Source: Acanthochlamys bracteata (taxonomy: Eukaryota; Streptophyta; Magnoliopsida; Pandanales; Velloziaceae). From it: a DNA stretch of 64,000 nt. The position numbers were made by a program, and so were the translations under genes. Below, piece after piece: positions 50,406 through 63,941 of this stretch. The DNA is taken from NCBI GenBank assembly GCA_019914995.1, contig CM034129.1, positions 4,973,725 to 5,037,724 of the forward strand, written 5' to 3'. The notes beneath the pieces were generated by a model that saw nothing but the letters and a program-made list of their open reading frames with translations, had not been told where the DNA came from and ran no database searches. Position 1 is the stretch's first letter. Each line of letters starts with the position of its first letter.

Positions 50406-53400
50406 ATGGCGGAGATCAAGCCGAGGCCGAGTGTTTGGGAGATCACAGTGGCTGAAGTGGAAGCAGCTGGGCTTCCTTTTAGTGAATCACAGCCGTTCAT
50501 TTCTTCTCTCCGGCGAGCTGTTGATGGTTGCGGGAAGGAAGCGGAGGAGGTGTGGAGAAAGATTGTAGAGGAACGAGTGTTGAAGCCGTCGCACCCGCAC
50601 ACTCTCCACCAGCTTGTTTATTACACTGTTTATGCGAATTGGGATTCTGCCAAACGTGGGCCGCCGCCGTATTGGTTTCCTGATCGGTGAGTTTTTTTGT
50701 GAAGGGTTACTGTTGTTTTTTGAAATCTTGCCAGAAAGATTAGATTTTTGTTCTGTGTTTTAAGTAGTATGGAAGTTTAGGCAATGGAAAAACAGCTGAG
50801 CTCATTAGTGGGGGGAAGTCAATCATATAGCTTTTCATAATTTGAGAGATGAGAGTAAACGTGTTTGATATGTAAGATTTTGGAGTTAAGTAGTCAAAAG
50901 CGAAGACTTTTATTGGTTCACTGACCTAGGTAAAGGGAGTCAGTGTCGAGAGGGTTGGGGAAGCTAGTTTCGTTGATGTTGGAATTCAGTTTCGCTGCTC
51001 TAAGTAACAGACTGTGAGAGAACAAATAAAAAAGTGGATTTTTATGTTATTGTAAAGCATAGCTACGCACTTGAGCTTTTGATGGAAGTGTTGATAAAGA
51101 AGAACATCAGATCAGTCCCATATCCCCCAAGACCATCTAAAATTCTTTCAATAGTTATCCTCTGCTAGAATTTTGAAACTTATCTATGTTGTTTTACTTT
51201 AGCTAAACATATTATGAAGACCAATATGGACTAATTTGGACTGATTTTATTGCAAATTTAGGGTCAGTGCTAAGCATACAAATCTCTGGCGTTTAATGGA
51301 AGTGCATGGTCTGAATCTCCTAGGATCATTATACCGTGACCCCATTTCGAGTTTTGACATCTTTCAGAAGTTCTCAGTTCATAATCCTGAGGTAGTTTAT
51401 AGTTGCATGAGTTACAATATAAGCTATTCCTCACTTTTCATAGTGTGACTAAGGTATCTGGCGATGTCTTTTTAACATCATTGTTTTCATTTATTGTTAT
51501 CTTTGCTTTCAGATATATTGGTCAATCGTTGTGAAAGAGCTTTCTGTTATATTTCACAAAGCTCCACAATCCATATTAGACACATCAGATAAATCCAAGG
51601 AAGGAGGTGGGTGGTTTTCTGGTTCACTTTTAAATATTGCCGAATGTTGTCTGATGCCAGTGTACCACCCAAAGAAAACAGATGACAGTGTTGCTATGGT
51701 TTGGAAGAATGAGACAATGAATGACTCCCCTATTTGTTATATGTCAGTGAAGGAGCTTCGTGAGCAAGTAATGTATGTGCTTTGTAATACTGGTGTCTTT
51801 ATTTATTTACATCTTACATACTATTAGTATAGATCACATATCATTACATGAAAAGGTAGTGGAGATACACATTGGATAGTTTTATTGTTTGATCATGGTC
51901 CTTGGTTATTTTTCGCTCCGCAATTAGGTTGGTGGCAAATGCACTTGATACTTTATTTTCAAAGGGAGATGCTATTGCCATAGATATGCCGATGACGTCA
52001 ACCGCGGTCATTATATATCTAGCTATAGTTCTTGGTGGATATGTTGTTGTATCAATAGCTGACAGCTTTGCAGCCAAAGAAATTGCTACTCGCATGAGCA
52101 TCTCCAAAGCCAAGGGAATTTTTACACAGGTATCTTTGCAGAAACAATTTTACTGCTACATCCATGTCGTACTAGTGATAAGTTTCAATTCTAGATGTTC
52201 AATTTTCTTCTCTGCTTTTACTATAATGGGGCTTTTGTTCATTGTATGTCGCTGAATATTTAAAGGGATGGTCATGGCTTTAATGGCTTAAAATTTAATG
52301 TGTAAAAAGCTTCAGTATATAAGGCTGCGATTGAAATTAAGAGATAATTAAGAGAAGCTTAATTTTTGTACGACTTAACCAATAAAAAGTTCAATCTGTA
52401 TAGGCAGATGGATACGTTAACTATGTTTTGGGTTCATGTCGTAATGTGAAGACTTATGCATATAAGGGGTTGAACTTTTAGATGTTATATGTGCAAGTCG
52501 TAGACCTTGTTATTACTTTTTCATTATTAAAATTTATGATTGTACTTTTCAGGATTTTATAGTCAGAGGAGAAAAGAAAATTCTTCTTTACAGGTATGAT
52601 TTAAAATCTAGACAATGTGCCAGTGAAAGACAATATATCCAGATAGTTGCTATAGTAGTATACCTTCCCCTTATGAACTTAGATGCTGTAGGAAGTTCAT
52701 TGCATGCTAGTTATTTACAGTCAACTAACATATATGTAAAAGGTGCTTTTCTTTGATGGTGATGCATTTAAAGAGATTTATGTCCTAAGGATAGTATATA
52801 AGGTAGAAACTGGAAGATGTATATAATAAGCTCTATCATTCTTGAGCTCATGCAAGCAAGAATTTCAAATTTTTAAATATTTTTGTTGTAGCCGTGTTAT
52901 AGAGGCTACTGGTTGTAGAGCTATTGTAGTTCCTGGGCTGGGGAATGATGTGGGAGTTCGACTAAGAAGCCATGATATTTCATGGAAGGAATTTTTAGCA
53001 AGGACTACTGTTCTTCCAAGGTATGTATGGTCTCTTGAGTTTTGAGTTTCATTGAGCATCATTTTGCTGTTCGAGCATGCTTAAATAGATCGTGCCAGCT
53101 TATAATTCTTATCAAAAGATTATGGCCATCCCATGTAACTTGACTATAACATTTCCTTTTGGTGGTCAGGCCTTGTAAATACTCTCCGATTTATCAGCCT
53201 GCGGAAACAGTGACCAATATACTTTTCTCTTCCGGGACCACAGGTGGATCTTCTTTCTTTTGTGCCTTCAACTTTAGAAGCATTTGCTTGCTTCTAACTA
53301 ACGTATCTGTGTTACATGATTTCTTAGGAGAGCCCAAAGCAATACCGTGGACACAGATTTCTTCGATACGTTGTGCAGCGGATTCATGGGCACACACTGA

Positions 53401-55601
53401 TGTTCAAGCTGGAGATATCTTTTGCTGGCCAACAAATTTAGGCTGGGTGATGGGCCCAATCTTGATGTTCTCATGTTTTCTAAATGGCACCACTCTAGCA
53501 CTCTATCATGGGTCTCCCCTTGGGCATGGTTTCGGCAAGTTTGTTCAGGTTAAACTAGCAAATTTGAATTCTTCCTGCTGCATACACATAGTCGTGAGTC
53601 TAATTATTTTCTGTTCTCTAGGATGCAGCTGTGACAATCTTGGGTACTGTACCAAGCCTAGTCAAAACCTGGAAGCGTAGCAAGTGTATGGATGGACTTA
53701 ATTGGTCAGCTATTAGGTATGTGAATAAAAAAGACTGTTTTCGTCTTAAGTCTTCTTGAAAGTTCTGATAGTTTATAGTCTAACCCCACTGCAGAATGTT
53801 TTGTTCGACTGGGGAAGCTTCTAATGTTGATGATGATCTCTGGCTGTCTTCACGAGCATATTACAAACCTGTTATTGAATGCTGTGGTGGGACAGAGCTT
53901 TCAGGATCCTACCTCCAGGGTTGCTTGTTGCAACCGCAAGCATTTGGAGCATTCAGCACACCTTCAATGACAACAGGATTTGTCATATTTAATGAGCATG
54001 GAATACCTTATGTGACATAACTCTTTCCTCGTCGAACTCTGAATTTCTCATTATGCTTCACATAACATCTTTTGCAGACAACTGAAACTTGTTGTATGTG
54101 TGACAGCCAGATGGGCAACCTTGCATTGGAGAAATCGGTTTGTTTCCTATTTCTATGGGTGCAACTAATAGACTGCTTAATGCTGATCACCAGAAGGTGT
54201 ACTATGATGGTATGCCAACATATAGAGGAATGGTAAGTTTGTCCTCAATTTTCACAAGATTCTGTTCAATCTGATAAATTTCCGTTCCTATGAAGTGACC
54301 AACTCTTGGCGTTATGTCTGTAATGGATTGTTTTATGGCTTCATCATTTATGTGAATTAGGTGTGATTCCTCAATAATTAGTGGTATTTGGTTGCTAGCA
54401 TGCTCCTGATCATGAAGTTTAATGCACTAATACACCATGGAACCATGCTGCAGTGGCTGTTCTGTTACTTGGATATGCTTCTCTGAGTCAATAAAGGAGA
54501 CAAAGCATGAAGTACAATAAAGTAGGAGATGCATGTGGTAACAAATGAAACATATGCAACCCTCTTCACAACAAAAACAGTTGTCTCTATGTGTCAAAAA
54601 TTAAAACAAGCTCTTAAGCAATTTTGGTGACCAACTGGAGTTAGGCGTATACAATAGCTGTTTGTAGAATCATGAGAAACGAGAGTGAGACATGGAAATT
54701 TTGTAAAGTTCATAATAGAGCTACTCTTCAACCATGAATTGGTGAATTAATCTAAATGGTGTTGTCTTAAACAATAACCAAGACATTATAAACAATGATC
54801 AGTTGCGCATCCAACTAGCAGAAGTTATCTCTTCTGGTGCATAGTTCATTTTCATATTTACCTAGCTTTTCATGTGCGTGTCACTTGTTTCAATTTTCAA
54901 ATATCTATTAAGTAGGACATGCAAAAAGACTAAACAAGTCGGTAGCTTTGACCATAACAATCCGAATCAATGATTCAGAAACTTAGAAGACATGGTGATA
55001 TAGTTCAGAGAACAGTTGGTGGCTATTACTTTGTACAGGGAAGAGCAGATGACACCATGAATCTTGGAGGAATTAAGGTTTCACTTTCACACCACGATAT
55101 TTTTATCTTCAAATTTAAGAGAAAAAATGTTTACATGCAGTCACCTTAACTCTGTAATTGTATTATCTTATAGACAAGTTCAGTGGAGATAGAGAGGATT
55201 TGCAACACTGCTGACAGCAATGTTATGGAAACTGCTGCCATTAGCATTAAAGCTGGGAAAGGCCCTGAAGAGTTGGTTGTGCTTGTCATTCTCAAAGATA
55301 AATCTGCCGAATGTGAACCTGATCAGTTAAAAACAAAATTCCAAAGAGCAATTCAGAAAAATTTGAACCCCTTATTCAAGGTAAGACTTGCTGTTGAGAA
55401 AAAGGATGGCTGCATGATGACCATACTAAATCAGTTATGACTTTAAAACTACTACTGAACTTCTGCTTCGCCTTTTGAAATGAGTAGGTCAGTTTTGTCA
55501 GAATTGTTCCTGAATTCCCTCGAACAGCTTCAAACAAGCTGCTGAGAAGAGTCTTGCGGGATCATTTGAAACAAGAACTTTCATCTCACAGTAGATTGTA
55601 G
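50406..55601 (+). CDS. AAE18: Peroxisomal acyl-activating enzyme (AAE18/AAE17 type)
   Basis: An adenylate-forming enzyme that makes acyl-CoA from a carboxylic acid, ATP and CoA; the natural substrate of this plant clade is uncertain. Exons: 50406-50686, 51262-51391, 51513-51772, 51928-52129, 52553-52593, 52892-53020, 53170-53243, 53328-53548, 53622-53716, 53795-54011, 54107-54232, 54979-55077, 55174-55380, 55488-55601. Phases all agree; 731 residues, near the usual 720-730. It has the plant-specific N-terminal extension, the ATP-binding motif [13 protein letters not shown], the adenine-pocket motif CCGGTELSG, and [13 protein letters not shown] near the hinge. It ends SRL, a PTS1 peroxisome signal. 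AAE18 is preferred over AAE17 because of the SCL/COP10 neighbourhood. Confidence 0.93.
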
Positions 55602-56224
55602 AGAAAATGTGGAATTCTACAATTACCATCCAAAAAGGCTTTCTTATGTTTGTAAACTGTTTTTGTGGAAACACAACGATAGTGATGCCTGTGCCACAGT
55701 GCCGGCTGTATTACCATTATTTCTAAGACGTTTTGATTTCTTCATATGCCAGTTTTCATTAAATGAGCCTCATCCGGATAGCAGATTGGTCAATGACCTT
55801 ATGTCACAATAAGTGTTCGAATTGTTTGGTCGGCTAACCCACAGCTATAATGATCAATGTTAGGCAGCTGAGTTAAGCTATATCATAATCCTGCTTAAAA
55901 GAACTGCAATATCTCAATAGCTATAAGGCCACAGTATCAAAACATACTGGAAAGTAGTGGCCACGATAATCAAATGAAATCTGGGCATCAAAAACTCCAT
56001 AGCAATACTCAACCATGATTCATTAACAACTCACATCACAACAATATTAATCAGTTATGATCCTGAGAAACAGCAGCCCTTAAGCATTTCGCAAGTATAA
56101 GCCTAACAACATAGGTCGTACACATTTTTAAACATAACCGATACCAAGTCCTTGAGAAAGTAAAACAAACTCATGAGAAAAACAAATTATATTAGTACAG
56201 AGGCTATGCCTAGCAAAACATTGA
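55602..56224. other. Interval between the 3' ends of AAE18 and RPS28
   Basis: Convergent 3' UTRs. It contains the first copy of a direct repeat (55816-55915). Confidence 0.5.
55816..55915 (+). repeat. Direct repeat copy A, left of RPS28
   Basis: Matches 58104-58222, sharing GGCAGCTGAGTTAAGCTA and CTGCAATATCTC. Copy B has a short insertion in the middle. Confidence 0.8.
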
Positions 56225-56419
56225 TCAGCGCAGCCTTCTAGCCTCACGCTCGGACTCCAGAAGGGTAAGAATGTCCCCTTCCCTGACTGGGCCCTTCACG
56301 TTTCTCATAATCACCCGGTCCTGATCCAGAAACTTCACCCTGACCTGAGTCACCTGCCCTCTAGAACCAGTCCGTCCCATCACTTTCTGTACAACAGCAA
56401 GCTTCACTTGGGATTCCAT
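56225..56419 (-). CDS. RPS28: 40S ribosomal protein S28 (eS28)
   Basis: A small-subunit protein at the mRNA exit/E-site region of the cytosolic ribosome. One coding exon, 64 residues, starting [20 protein letters not shown] and ending [12 protein letters not shown]: the full family length with a single OB-fold. Upstream codons are open but the family starts at this Met. The leader is interrupted by an intron of about 900 bases (roughly 56435-57340), with the leader exon near 57345-57440. Confidence 0.97.
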   Translation of the reverse strand: MESQVKLAVVQKVMGRTGSRGQVTQVRVKFLDQDRVIMRNVKGPVREGDILTLLESEREARRLR

Positions 56420-57540
56420 GCTGATAACAAAAGAGAACATCAGAGTTTATCTATGCATATTCATCCCCAAATCTTAGAGAACATAATTATTCTCACAGAA
56501 GTGATTGGTTTTCAAACAATCAAATATACACAAGTACGACTAATTGAAACCAATCCCTTAGCTGCATATTAACACTCATTGACACTAAAATAAAATTTAT
56601 ACATCCATACTGATTAACTGCTACAAAGCCTATGGTAGATACAACAACCAGTAACAAAGAACAGGCAGCCAAAGACACCGCAATAAGTACACTCAGGTAG
56701 TAAATTAACTTGCAAGAACTGTTATTCTTGGAGTACCAAGAACATACTAATCCCTGAATTACATTAGCAGTACAGAAATAACAAAGACCGTGACCTCAAA
56801 GAAAATAAAAGAACAGGAAACAAGTTTGGAATCAAGCTATGCCTATTAAATACACAGTCATTCACACTCTACATTGCAACACAAGAAACTGCATTATTCA
56901 TTAACAAAGAGATGGATGGCTCATCCAGAAATTCTTTCAGCATATATCCCGCTTCAAAACATGTGTATATGATGGATCAGGTGCTCTCATATTAAAATAG
57001 ATATAAATGGCAGAATGTACATTATAAGACAAACTACTATGCTTAGATTCAACCTAGCCTAACTAATTTCGCTAATACAAAACAATCTAACAAAACAACA
57101 GAAGAATCACTCACAACTTTCAAAATGAATAACCACGTTCCCATCAATCGATGCATAACTAAAGATTAAAGTGCAGGAATCCTTAACAGTAGACAAACAC
57201 AAGCAAATTTCGTTCTAAACAAACAACAGATACCACAGAACAGATTCGTAACGAACAATATCATCATCAACGAATCGAAATAGTAATGAATTCCTAGAAT
57301 CAGCAAGGAAAACATGAATCAATCTTGGATCGAACGATGCTTACCTTGACAAGGTTGTCTACAGAACGACGAAGCACTACGGTTGAATCACCCACACGAA
57401 CGAGAAGTAAGCGCGGCGGCGGAGTAATGAGAGGGAACGAAAGTCGAGAGGGTTGAGGAATTTATAAGGACAGATTGGAAGCTGTAGGGCTCGTAATGGG
57501 CTGTGGGATTTATAGGTCGCGTTTAGCTTAGGATGTGTTT
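56420..57540 (-). promoter_or_regulatory. RPS28 leader intron and promoter
   Basis: The leader intron occupies most of this region. Upstream, TGGGCT at 57497-57502 is a site II element as found in plant ribosomal-protein promoters. No RNA gene was recognised in the intron. Confidence 0.5.
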
Positions 57541-58103
57541 ACCTCAAATATATATATATTTTTAATAACTGTTACTTTTCAACTTTATTTAAAATAAAAT
57601 AATATAAAAGTCTAATTCATTTTCAAAATTTAAATTTAAAATAAAAAATAAGTAAATTTAAACTGATTTTTAATATAAAATTTATATTTTAAACTTACTT
57701 TCAATAGTTATTTTTTATAAACTTATTTTTAAAAAAGCGAATTTGAAATTAAGTAAACACGTCCTAAGAACCGTTTGTGGTTTTAATTAAATAAGGTGTT
57801 TTCTTAAGGAATTTTAAAGAATTTTTGTTTTAGCTTTAAAAAAATTAAAAATTATGACTGTATTATTTGACTAAACATGTTTAAAATTACTAACTGCATG
57901 ACTCTTATTTTTTCCTTATTCACAATTTATTAATTAATTAGTTATCATTATAAAAATAAATAATAATTTATTTATATATTTTAAATTAATTACTAAATAA
58001 TATTAATCATTATTTAAAAAATTCACAAATTCATTATGTAACAAAAATTCTTACAACAAAAAAATAAATTACGATAAAAAGGATTTACGAATTTAACATA
58101 GGT
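57541..58103. other. AT-rich intergenic spacer
   Basis: Almost pure A/T runs and no gene. It ends at copy B of the direct repeat. Confidence 0.5.
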
Positions 58104-58222
58104 TTTCGAGCTGTTTGCTTGGTTAACTCACAGCTATAGTGATCAATAATATAAGGCAGCTGAGTTAAGCTACATCTTAATATGTAGCTCCAATCAACTG
58201 CTCAAAAGAGCTGCAATATCTC
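58104..58222 (+). repeat. Direct repeat copy B, right of RPS28
   Basis: Partner of 55816-55915, same orientation, about 2.3 kb away. The two copies enclose the whole RPS28 gene. Confidence 0.8.
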
Positions 58223-58941
58223 TTACCACAATTTACAACCACATTAGCTCGGAATTTGGTTAGCTGCACAACAGAAACATCTTGGACAAGGTGTTTTATG
58301 GATAACAAAAATACCAACATTTCCAACAAGCGCTTGATCTAAACCAGTTTCTAACAAAAAAGAGGGCATATATCACAAGCACTACAACTTTTTGAGTAAC
58401 CATGAAGTTAAATGTTTCCGGCAGTACATGACATGGCCATACAGAAAATTGAAACAGCATCATATGTGACCGTACCCTTTTGGAGTAGCTAACTAATGAA
58501 ATGCTTGTTCAGTCTGGGAGAAATATTGGAAAGGAGTAGTCCTTTCTCCTATGTATTTTTCACTAATCGGAATAAGGTTAGAGGAGTCCTTGTAGTAGCT
58601 CCCCCAGTAGAATCATCACAAATTTCCACCAGCAAAGAATGAAACTACATGACCCTTGTACAGACTTTGTGAACTAACAGAATTAAGCCTGTGCATGCAA
58701 CCTTATGCTGGTACACTGCTAGTAACCCTTGCAGGGAACTCAAAAACTAGAATAGCTAACTGGATAACATATCAAGAACAGAGTAAATCTATCTTTGAAT
58801 TAGTATCATCAACAACTAATCATCAACAGCTATTCATATCTTGTATGACATCCTTTGACCAGAACAATAATAGGTAGCATAAAAAATGGGACTCATTATT
58901 TTGTAAGGATCTTACAGCACCTGCACGCTTCGACCTCCATT
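58223..58941. other. mS29 downstream region
   Basis: 3' UTR and flank of the mS29 gene. No other feature recognised. Confidence 0.4.
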
Positions 58942-61900
58942 CTATATAAAGGCGGCCAGCCACCTCATCTCGGAACCATTTCCATTTGACAAGTAGTATA
59001 TCTTTTTCCACTTCTCATCTGAAAACCGTTCTCGTTTAATGATGTTTTGCCTGGTAAAATCAACAAATTATATAGTCACTAAAAGATAGTCAGACATCGA
59101 CAATCCTGCAATTATAGCATGATTCTCTTCAAACAGGTAGAAGTATCTTGATCTCAAGCACTAGGATCATATAGATAGAAGCAAATTGACGATAAGAACT
59201 ACAGAGGAAGACAACAAGAAAACAGACAGGATCTATTCTCTAAATCAACTACTATTACATTACATGTCTAACGTTCATCATATCAAAAGAACATGAAATA
59301 TAACACATATTCCTCTATCATCTTTCTCTGCAGAGAAACAAGAATATGAATGGACTAAGGCCCACTTGATTACCAGAATAGTCCTGTCAAACTGAATACT
59401 TACTCCATGTTATGATATTAATGTAAAGCCCATCATAATCTAAAAGCTCCCATAATTTGACTCCACCAGTTTGTGCCACGTACCACACAGAGATAAATGT
59501 GTGGCACTTTGTAGACAAACTCTAGATAAAGACTAAGAATCTATGTACAATAGAACTACCTTGTCATTTATCAACAATACAGATACATTCTTATCTTCTG
59601 CATCCGTGCCCTACCACTAACCTTTTCTAGATGACTATAATTATTAGTAAACAATTTACTTCTTTGCAACAAAAATGAATAAAAACTATTTTACTGAGTT
59701 AAACCTTACTACTAGTGCCATCAACTAATGAAGTCACTAAAGGGAACACCTACATGTGGGAGAATGTAGGCAGGCTATGCAAGCAATATAGTTTTCCTAA
59801 AGGAATAGAGATCACTAAAAGCCGTTCCTCAAACATGAAATTTCTTCAGTCACCCAATAGAGAACAAAAAAGTAACAACTCACAAAACCCATCTCACAAT
59901 GAGCTTACCTTAGATAATAATGACAGACAGTAGCAGCTTCATCCAAATCATAACGAGGAAGCATGAGACGAACACCTAAAGGTACATCTGGAAGTTCCTG
60001 ACGCAGCTTTCCCACAGCTGTTGAATGGGAAAAGGCTCCCACCATCATGTCATCATGCATCATAGATCTGAACGCGTTTACCTACAAGAGAACAGGAGAA
60101 GACATATATCATCAAATAACTTCAGCATCAAAGAAGTGCCATGCTGACAGTTCTCTAAGGTACCAAAGGCAATTTAATCAGCGGAAAAGGACAGGACAAT
60201 GCAGTTACACAAGAAGAAATCATGCATCACTTGGATGATTGCCTGCTATTTCAACTTTGTTGTCTAATATATTAAGTAAGGAGATATGCCATTTTTTGTC
60301 ATATATCATCAAATAACTTCAGCATCAAAGAAGTGCCATACAGACAGTTCTCTAAGGTACCAAAGGCAATTTAGTCAGCGGAAAAGGACAGGAAAATTGC
60401 AGTTACACAAGAAGAAATCATGCATCACTTGGATGATTGCCTGCTATTTCAACTTTATTCTCTAATATATTTAAGTAAGGAGATATGCCATTCTTTGACA
60501 TAGAAAAGTTACTTGCAATAAGTCTGCCTTTGCAGAATATTGCTTTTGTTTCTCTTCCCTCTCTCTCAGAAGATGCTCTTCCTACTCACAAAATACAAGA
60601 ACCTTATTATTCATAACAAGCTAGTACATAGGTGGGCTGCAGATTGTCATGTATATGCATCGTAGTACAGCATCATATAGCTCTTAGGTAGAAGTGAAAT
60701 AGTGTAGATATAATCTAACCACGGTAAGTTCCTTGGCATGAATTGGGCGGAATGACCGCATAGTTACAGGCTCCTCATATTCAGTGAACGTAAACCAGTT
60801 GTTGTACTAGAGAAAGAAAAATATGTTAGTGCAATAGTGGGAAATTTCATATTAAGGAATAAAGCATAAGAGGAAATTGCATGAATATCATGACCATACC
60901 TGGTCAATTGCAAAGAGTACAGGAACATCTTTGACCAATGACAACTCTTTCCTCAAACGAACAACCACTCCAACAGAAGCATGTGTGTAAGTGATTCCAG
61001 TTTGGATCAGATCATACAATGTAGAACCTTCAGGCATTGCCATTGAATCAACGCCTCTCATCATCCCAACACCAGCACCTTCTCCCAATGGAATGGGATC
61101 AGAAATTTGACATGGCAATTGTTGCAAGCGAGCCTCGTTAAATTTCAGGAAATCCTGGGGAAAGCAACACTATTAGAAAAACACAATCACTGTTTCCTAG
61201 AGGATAACTTAAAAGTATCTTCTTTTATTCTATGGCTTACCAACATGCTTGGATTTAAATCATACCTGGAGGATTTTCGCAGCCTGCACAGGTGTGTCCC
61301 AGAGGTCATTGTAAGGGTTTCTATAGAAGAAACCTCCATGTGTCCACTCCCTTCCTTTAGGAACATAGAATACCAACCACCCTTCACTGCGAGCCCAGTG
61401 AACAAGCATAGCAAGGGCAATGCTTTTGCCGCAGCTAACTGGTCCATCCAGAACTATTTGTTTTTGCACTTTAGGGTCTGCAGAACCAACAAAAGTTGCG
61501 CTAAGAACATTAGATATATACTACTCAAAAGAAGGTGCATGGGATACTCAATTTGATTGTTTGCTTAGAATGGAACTCATCAATATAAGAGTCAGCAACC
61601 ATCCTGCATAACTCCAGAAGAGTGTATATAATCGCAGCTTAGTCTTCATAAAGTAGTAAAGCTAATTGTAGCTTCTAAAGATTCTACTCTAAGGATGCAA
61701 CTTCAACAGCCTAAGTGCTGGCAAAGGCATACAGTACTTCAACATATTGAGATCACTCTTTCACGAGGCAATAGGTGATGTTTAAGTAGAAGAGGTGAAG
61801 TAGAGATAGATACGCGAGATAGTGAAATGAAGCAACATGAATTTGTAGCTACTCAGCAGGAAGCAATTACTACTATAGCTACTCAACCGGACCCACTAAA

Positions 61901-62773
61901 CAACAAAGCTAAACCAAAGAAACAAAAGGGACCTACTTTTGCTGCTGGTGCGTAGTGGGGGATCAACAATTTTACGGAAGTTGTCACGCAGGTCAAGAAA
62001 ACTCTGTCTGACAAGCACCGCACACCTCCTCGTGTCCTCAAACTCCTTCATCATCCCAGAAGGCAAACCTTCAGGTAACATCGCCTTCCATTCATCCAAG
62101 CTGCGTGAAAACAACCAAAACCATCTCGTACAGCAGCACTTCATCGAAATTCATATAACACAATTGATTTCAGGAATCACTTCTACAATTACTTCTCAAA
62201 CACACAGCAACCATTGAAAACGATGCCAATTGTGTGTTTGATGTATTTAAACCATCACCGGAACAAGAAATCTTAACATAATCAGAAGTGCACAAAAAAC
62301 ATAATGAAATGATATTAACCTGAAATCAACATAAGTGCAGGCGTCCTTGCGGGAGAGCTTCCCAAACGAATCAACGAACGAAAACAGCGGCCGGCCACCG
62401 GGGCCCATATCGAGCGCCGGATCATAAACAGCGGGTAGCGGATCGGTAGGGAGCTCGAATTCCACGTTGATATCATCATGGGCTCCGCCGCCGCCTGGTT
62501 AAGACCAAATGTAGCGAATTACAATGAAGGGGTTGGAATGCAATGTTTGCAGAAGATAAAATGTCATCTATTCTCCAAACCTGAAGCTTCATCTGCGTCG
62601 TCGACGTTTGAGCGAGGACCCTTGACGCGAACCTTCCCCTTGTTATTAGTAGCCTTCATCTTCGTTGCCGTTTTAGAAGAATAAGCGGCGGCAGGAATGA
62701 AAGGGAACCGCAGCGCTGCCTTGTCACGGGCGCCGGCAGCGGCGGCGGAGCGAAGAAGAGAGCGGAGGAGCAT
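58942..62773 (-). CDS. Mitochondrial ribosomal protein mS29 (DAP3 homolog)
   Basis: A GTP-binding protein of the mitochondrial small subunit; the animal version is DAP3. Exons (minus): 62773-62581, 62494-62320, 62100-61937, 61477-61266, 61154-60900, 60806-60720, 60081-59909, 59050-58942; phases agree; 455 residues. The first 35 or so residues are Arg/Ala/Ser-rich without acidic residues, a mitochondrial presequence. The P-loop is LDGPVSCGKSIALAM (about residue 195-210) and VPVLFAIDQ is Walker-B-like. The last exon encodes NIIKRERFSDEKWKKIYYLS and ends WLAAFI. The promoter side has a telo-box-like AGGGTTTAA at 62807-62815. The gene is head-to-head with the ITPK remnant, whose start lies only about 220 bases away. 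Confidence 0.93.
60103..60498. repeat. Tandem duplication of ~197 bp in an mS29 intron
   Basis: Copy 1 is 60103-60299 and copy 2 is 60300-60498. Both contain ACTTCAGCATCAAAGAAGTG and GAAATCATGCATCACTTGG. They differ at only a handful of positions, so the event is recent. It lies between the exons ending at 60081 and 60720. Confidence 0.92.
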
Positions 62774-62994
62774 GGTGATGTGGTTTACTAGTTACCAGGG
62801 TTTAAGGATTCAGTTTTGTAATGCAAAGTTTCGAGAATTCGTCATCAATGGTCTTAAAACTTTTTACAAACATGAACTTCTAATATTCCGATTGACATAT
62901 TTATAGCGGAGTGGTTAGCACCTTCTAAAAATTTTCAACGTCTTTTATTAATTTTTTGTTTTTTCTTTGCGAAGTCGTGTCCTTGAAACTACGG

Positions 62995-63941
62995 ATGATG
63001 GCCGATGACGAGAACGCAGCAGCAGCAACAACAACAAAACGAATCAGGATCTTGTACGCATTGCCGGAAAAGAAATAAGCAAGAATGATAATACCCTCAC
63101 TAACCTCCGACGCTTCTTCCCGTAACCTCGATCTAATCCCTCTCTCTCTACAATCTCAAATCCCCTTCCACGATATTCTCCACAAACTCTCCACACCAGG
63201 TTGGATTAAATCACTCCAATCCTTATCAGTTTCTTATCCTAACATTCCAATCATCTATCCACCTGCCGCAGTGTCCATCTTTCTCTTAGATCCGCAATGC
63301 TTAAATCAGTACCCAAATCTATCCCTCTAGTTTCAACACCCGTTAAATTCCTCGCTGTCGACTCACTAGCGTTATCTGAGATGAGCATTATTGCTCGTTT
63401 TCCTGTAATGGCTAAGCTGATGGAAGCTCAAGGAGGGTCGGGATCACACCTGATGGCTTTAGTGCTTCATCCTGAACGACTTAAAACAGGTCTCAACACC
63501 TATTGTGTTGCAGGAGTTTGTGAATAATCGTAGTATTATTTTTAAGGTCTATGTAGTTGGTAGCACTCATGTCAGTGTGAGAAAAGGAAATCCGTGGTGC
63601 ATGTTAGTGAAGAGATGATGATGCAGCAGAAGGAAGCAGTAGCGGAGTTTACCAGCATTTCGAATTTGTTTGTAGCCGATGGAAATGGGAGACAGCGGGG
63701 AAACCTTTGATGGACTTTGTTAAGGAAGTTACAAGGCAGGAGGAAGGCGTTGGATTTGAATCTGTTCATTTTTCATTTGATAAGGATTCCAGAAGCTGAG
63801 AGGATAGATACCTTGCTTTTGACATCAACTACAGGGCATGCTAAGATGTCAGGTATGAGAAGGTTTTGACTGAGATTTTTGCTTAATGTTGTTCTCAAGA
63901 CTAGGGTTGATGGTGATAACGATATTGCTAATTTAGATTAG
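62995..63941 (+). pseudogene. Inositol-tetrakisphosphate 1-kinase (ITPK) pseudogene
   Basis: ITPKs phosphorylate inositol polyphosphates with an ATP-grasp fold. The frame starts MADDENAAAATTTKRIRI and continues LYALPEKK, then a TAA at 63076 where the family usually has Gln. After it the same frame gives RNLDLIPLSLQSQIPFHDIL and HKLSTPGW. The frame shifts near 63295 to VSTPVKFLAVDSLALSE and PVMAKLMEAQGGSGSHLMAL (a decayed ATP-grasp lysine strand), near 63510 to LQEFVNNRSIIFKVYVVGS, and further downstream to a decayed DINYFPGYAKMPGYE block near 63830 followed by KVLTEIF. Stops interrupt all frames. There are no introns; the family includes intronless members, so a retrocopy is not proven. Confidence 0.8.
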
